From Roseburia sp. (lineage in GTDB: Bacteria > Bacillota > Clostridia > Lachnospirales > Lachnospiraceae), in the NCBI GenBank assembly GCA_017626625.1, contig JAGAIK010000508.1:1-5082 (forward strand): DNA of 5,082 nt. Reading direction: 5' to 3'. A program made the translations under genes and the position numbers. The notes beneath the pieces are model-generated. The model did not search any database. It had not been told where the DNA came from and saw only the letters and a list, made by a program, of their open reading frames with translations. This document shows, piece after piece, positions 4,972-5,082 of the stretch (the stretch's first letter is position 1; each line of letters starts with the position of its first letter).

Positions 4972-5082
4972 ATGATTGAAATTATGAAAATGAAAATAAT
5001 AGAAATGGTGAAAAAAACTGAGGATGAAGAAAAGATAAGGATTATTTACCGTTTTGTAAGAAAATATTTAGGAGAGGAAAAA
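4972..5082 (+). CDS. Small charged protein of unknown function, 3' partial
   Basis: Thirty-seven codons are open up to the window edge. The ATG at 4972 has GGAGGAG six bases or so upstream, so translation is likely. The sequence begins MIEIMKMKIIEMVKKTEDEE and continues KIRIIYRFVRKYLGEEK. It is helical and rich in Lys, Glu and Ile, with a (M)I-x-x-(V)-K-K-T-x-D-E-E-K-I-R-x-I-Y-R-F pattern. From memory, short proteins of this kind are often found beside Cro/CI-type regulators in clostridial integrative elements, but I know no function. It lies under the strong promoter after the regulator and may be a co-regulated element gene. Confidence 0.65.
   Translation, partial: MIEIMKMKIIEMVKKTEDEEKIRIIYRFVRKYLGEEK

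Larger units (their letters stand above)
1055..5082. mobile_element. Integrated serine-recombinase element in cotJC, right end outside window
   Basis: The element begins at the break in cotJC. It carries a large serine recombinase at its left edge, an A+T-rich cargo operon (membrane protein plus M48 protease), a Cro/CI-type regulator and a further small ORF at the window edge. No structural phage, conjugation or replication gene is visible in this part, so the class (prophage, ICE, or skin-like intervening element) is undetermined. Base composition falls noticeably from the cotJ operon to the cargo operon, consistent with acquisition from elsewhere. Confidence 0.75.

Overview
The window looks like a spore-forming Clostridia chromosome, most likely Lachnospiraceae or a near relative. 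The cotJ spore-coat operon fixes the sporulating Firmicutes background, with strong GGAGG-type ribosome sites and moderate G+C in the host part. The organism assignment is an inference from gene content and codon use, not from a marker gene.

Layout. Positions 1-293 hold the 3' end of a transporter-type gene carrying two tandem RCK_C (TrkA_C) domains. Positions 373-1061 hold cotJA-cotJB-cotJC in a tightly coupled operon. cotJC is cut after only 69 codons, directly behind its conserved EELAHL metal-ligand motif. Nine bases past its premature stop lies the 3' end of a convergent large serine recombinase gene (1071-2645, minus strand). From about 1055 to the right edge the DNA appears to be an integrated element whose far end is outside the window. 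It has recombined into cotJC.

Inside the element, behind the recombinase, a divergent two-gene cargo operon (2894-4539) encodes a single-pass membrane protein with a galactose-binding-like beta-sandwich and a membrane-embedded M48 (HtpX-like) metalloprotease. This operon is clearly richer in A+T than the cotJ region. It starts from a good sigma-A-type promoter (2767-2795) flanked by an inverted repeat, and ends at a clear intrinsic terminator (4558-4583). Next comes a small Cro/CI-type regulator (4650-4877). A palindrome spans its stop codon, a strong promoter follows it, and a repeated ACTTACG motif lies within and just after that promoter. The window ends in the first 37 codons of a small ORF with a strong ribosome site (4972 onward).

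How it may work together. Serine recombinase elements inserted in sporulation genes are known (skin in sigK and SP-beta in spsM of Bacillus subtilis). The recombinase excises them in the mother cell and restores the gene. The layout here, with the recombinase at the very junction and the coat gene split, fits either that developmental model or an ordinary integrative element that has simply inactivated cotJC. The window alone cannot decide, because the other half of cotJC and the second junction lie outside it. The most notable points are the split of the coat manganese-catalase gene and the membrane protein/M48 protease cargo pair, whose function I cannot assign.
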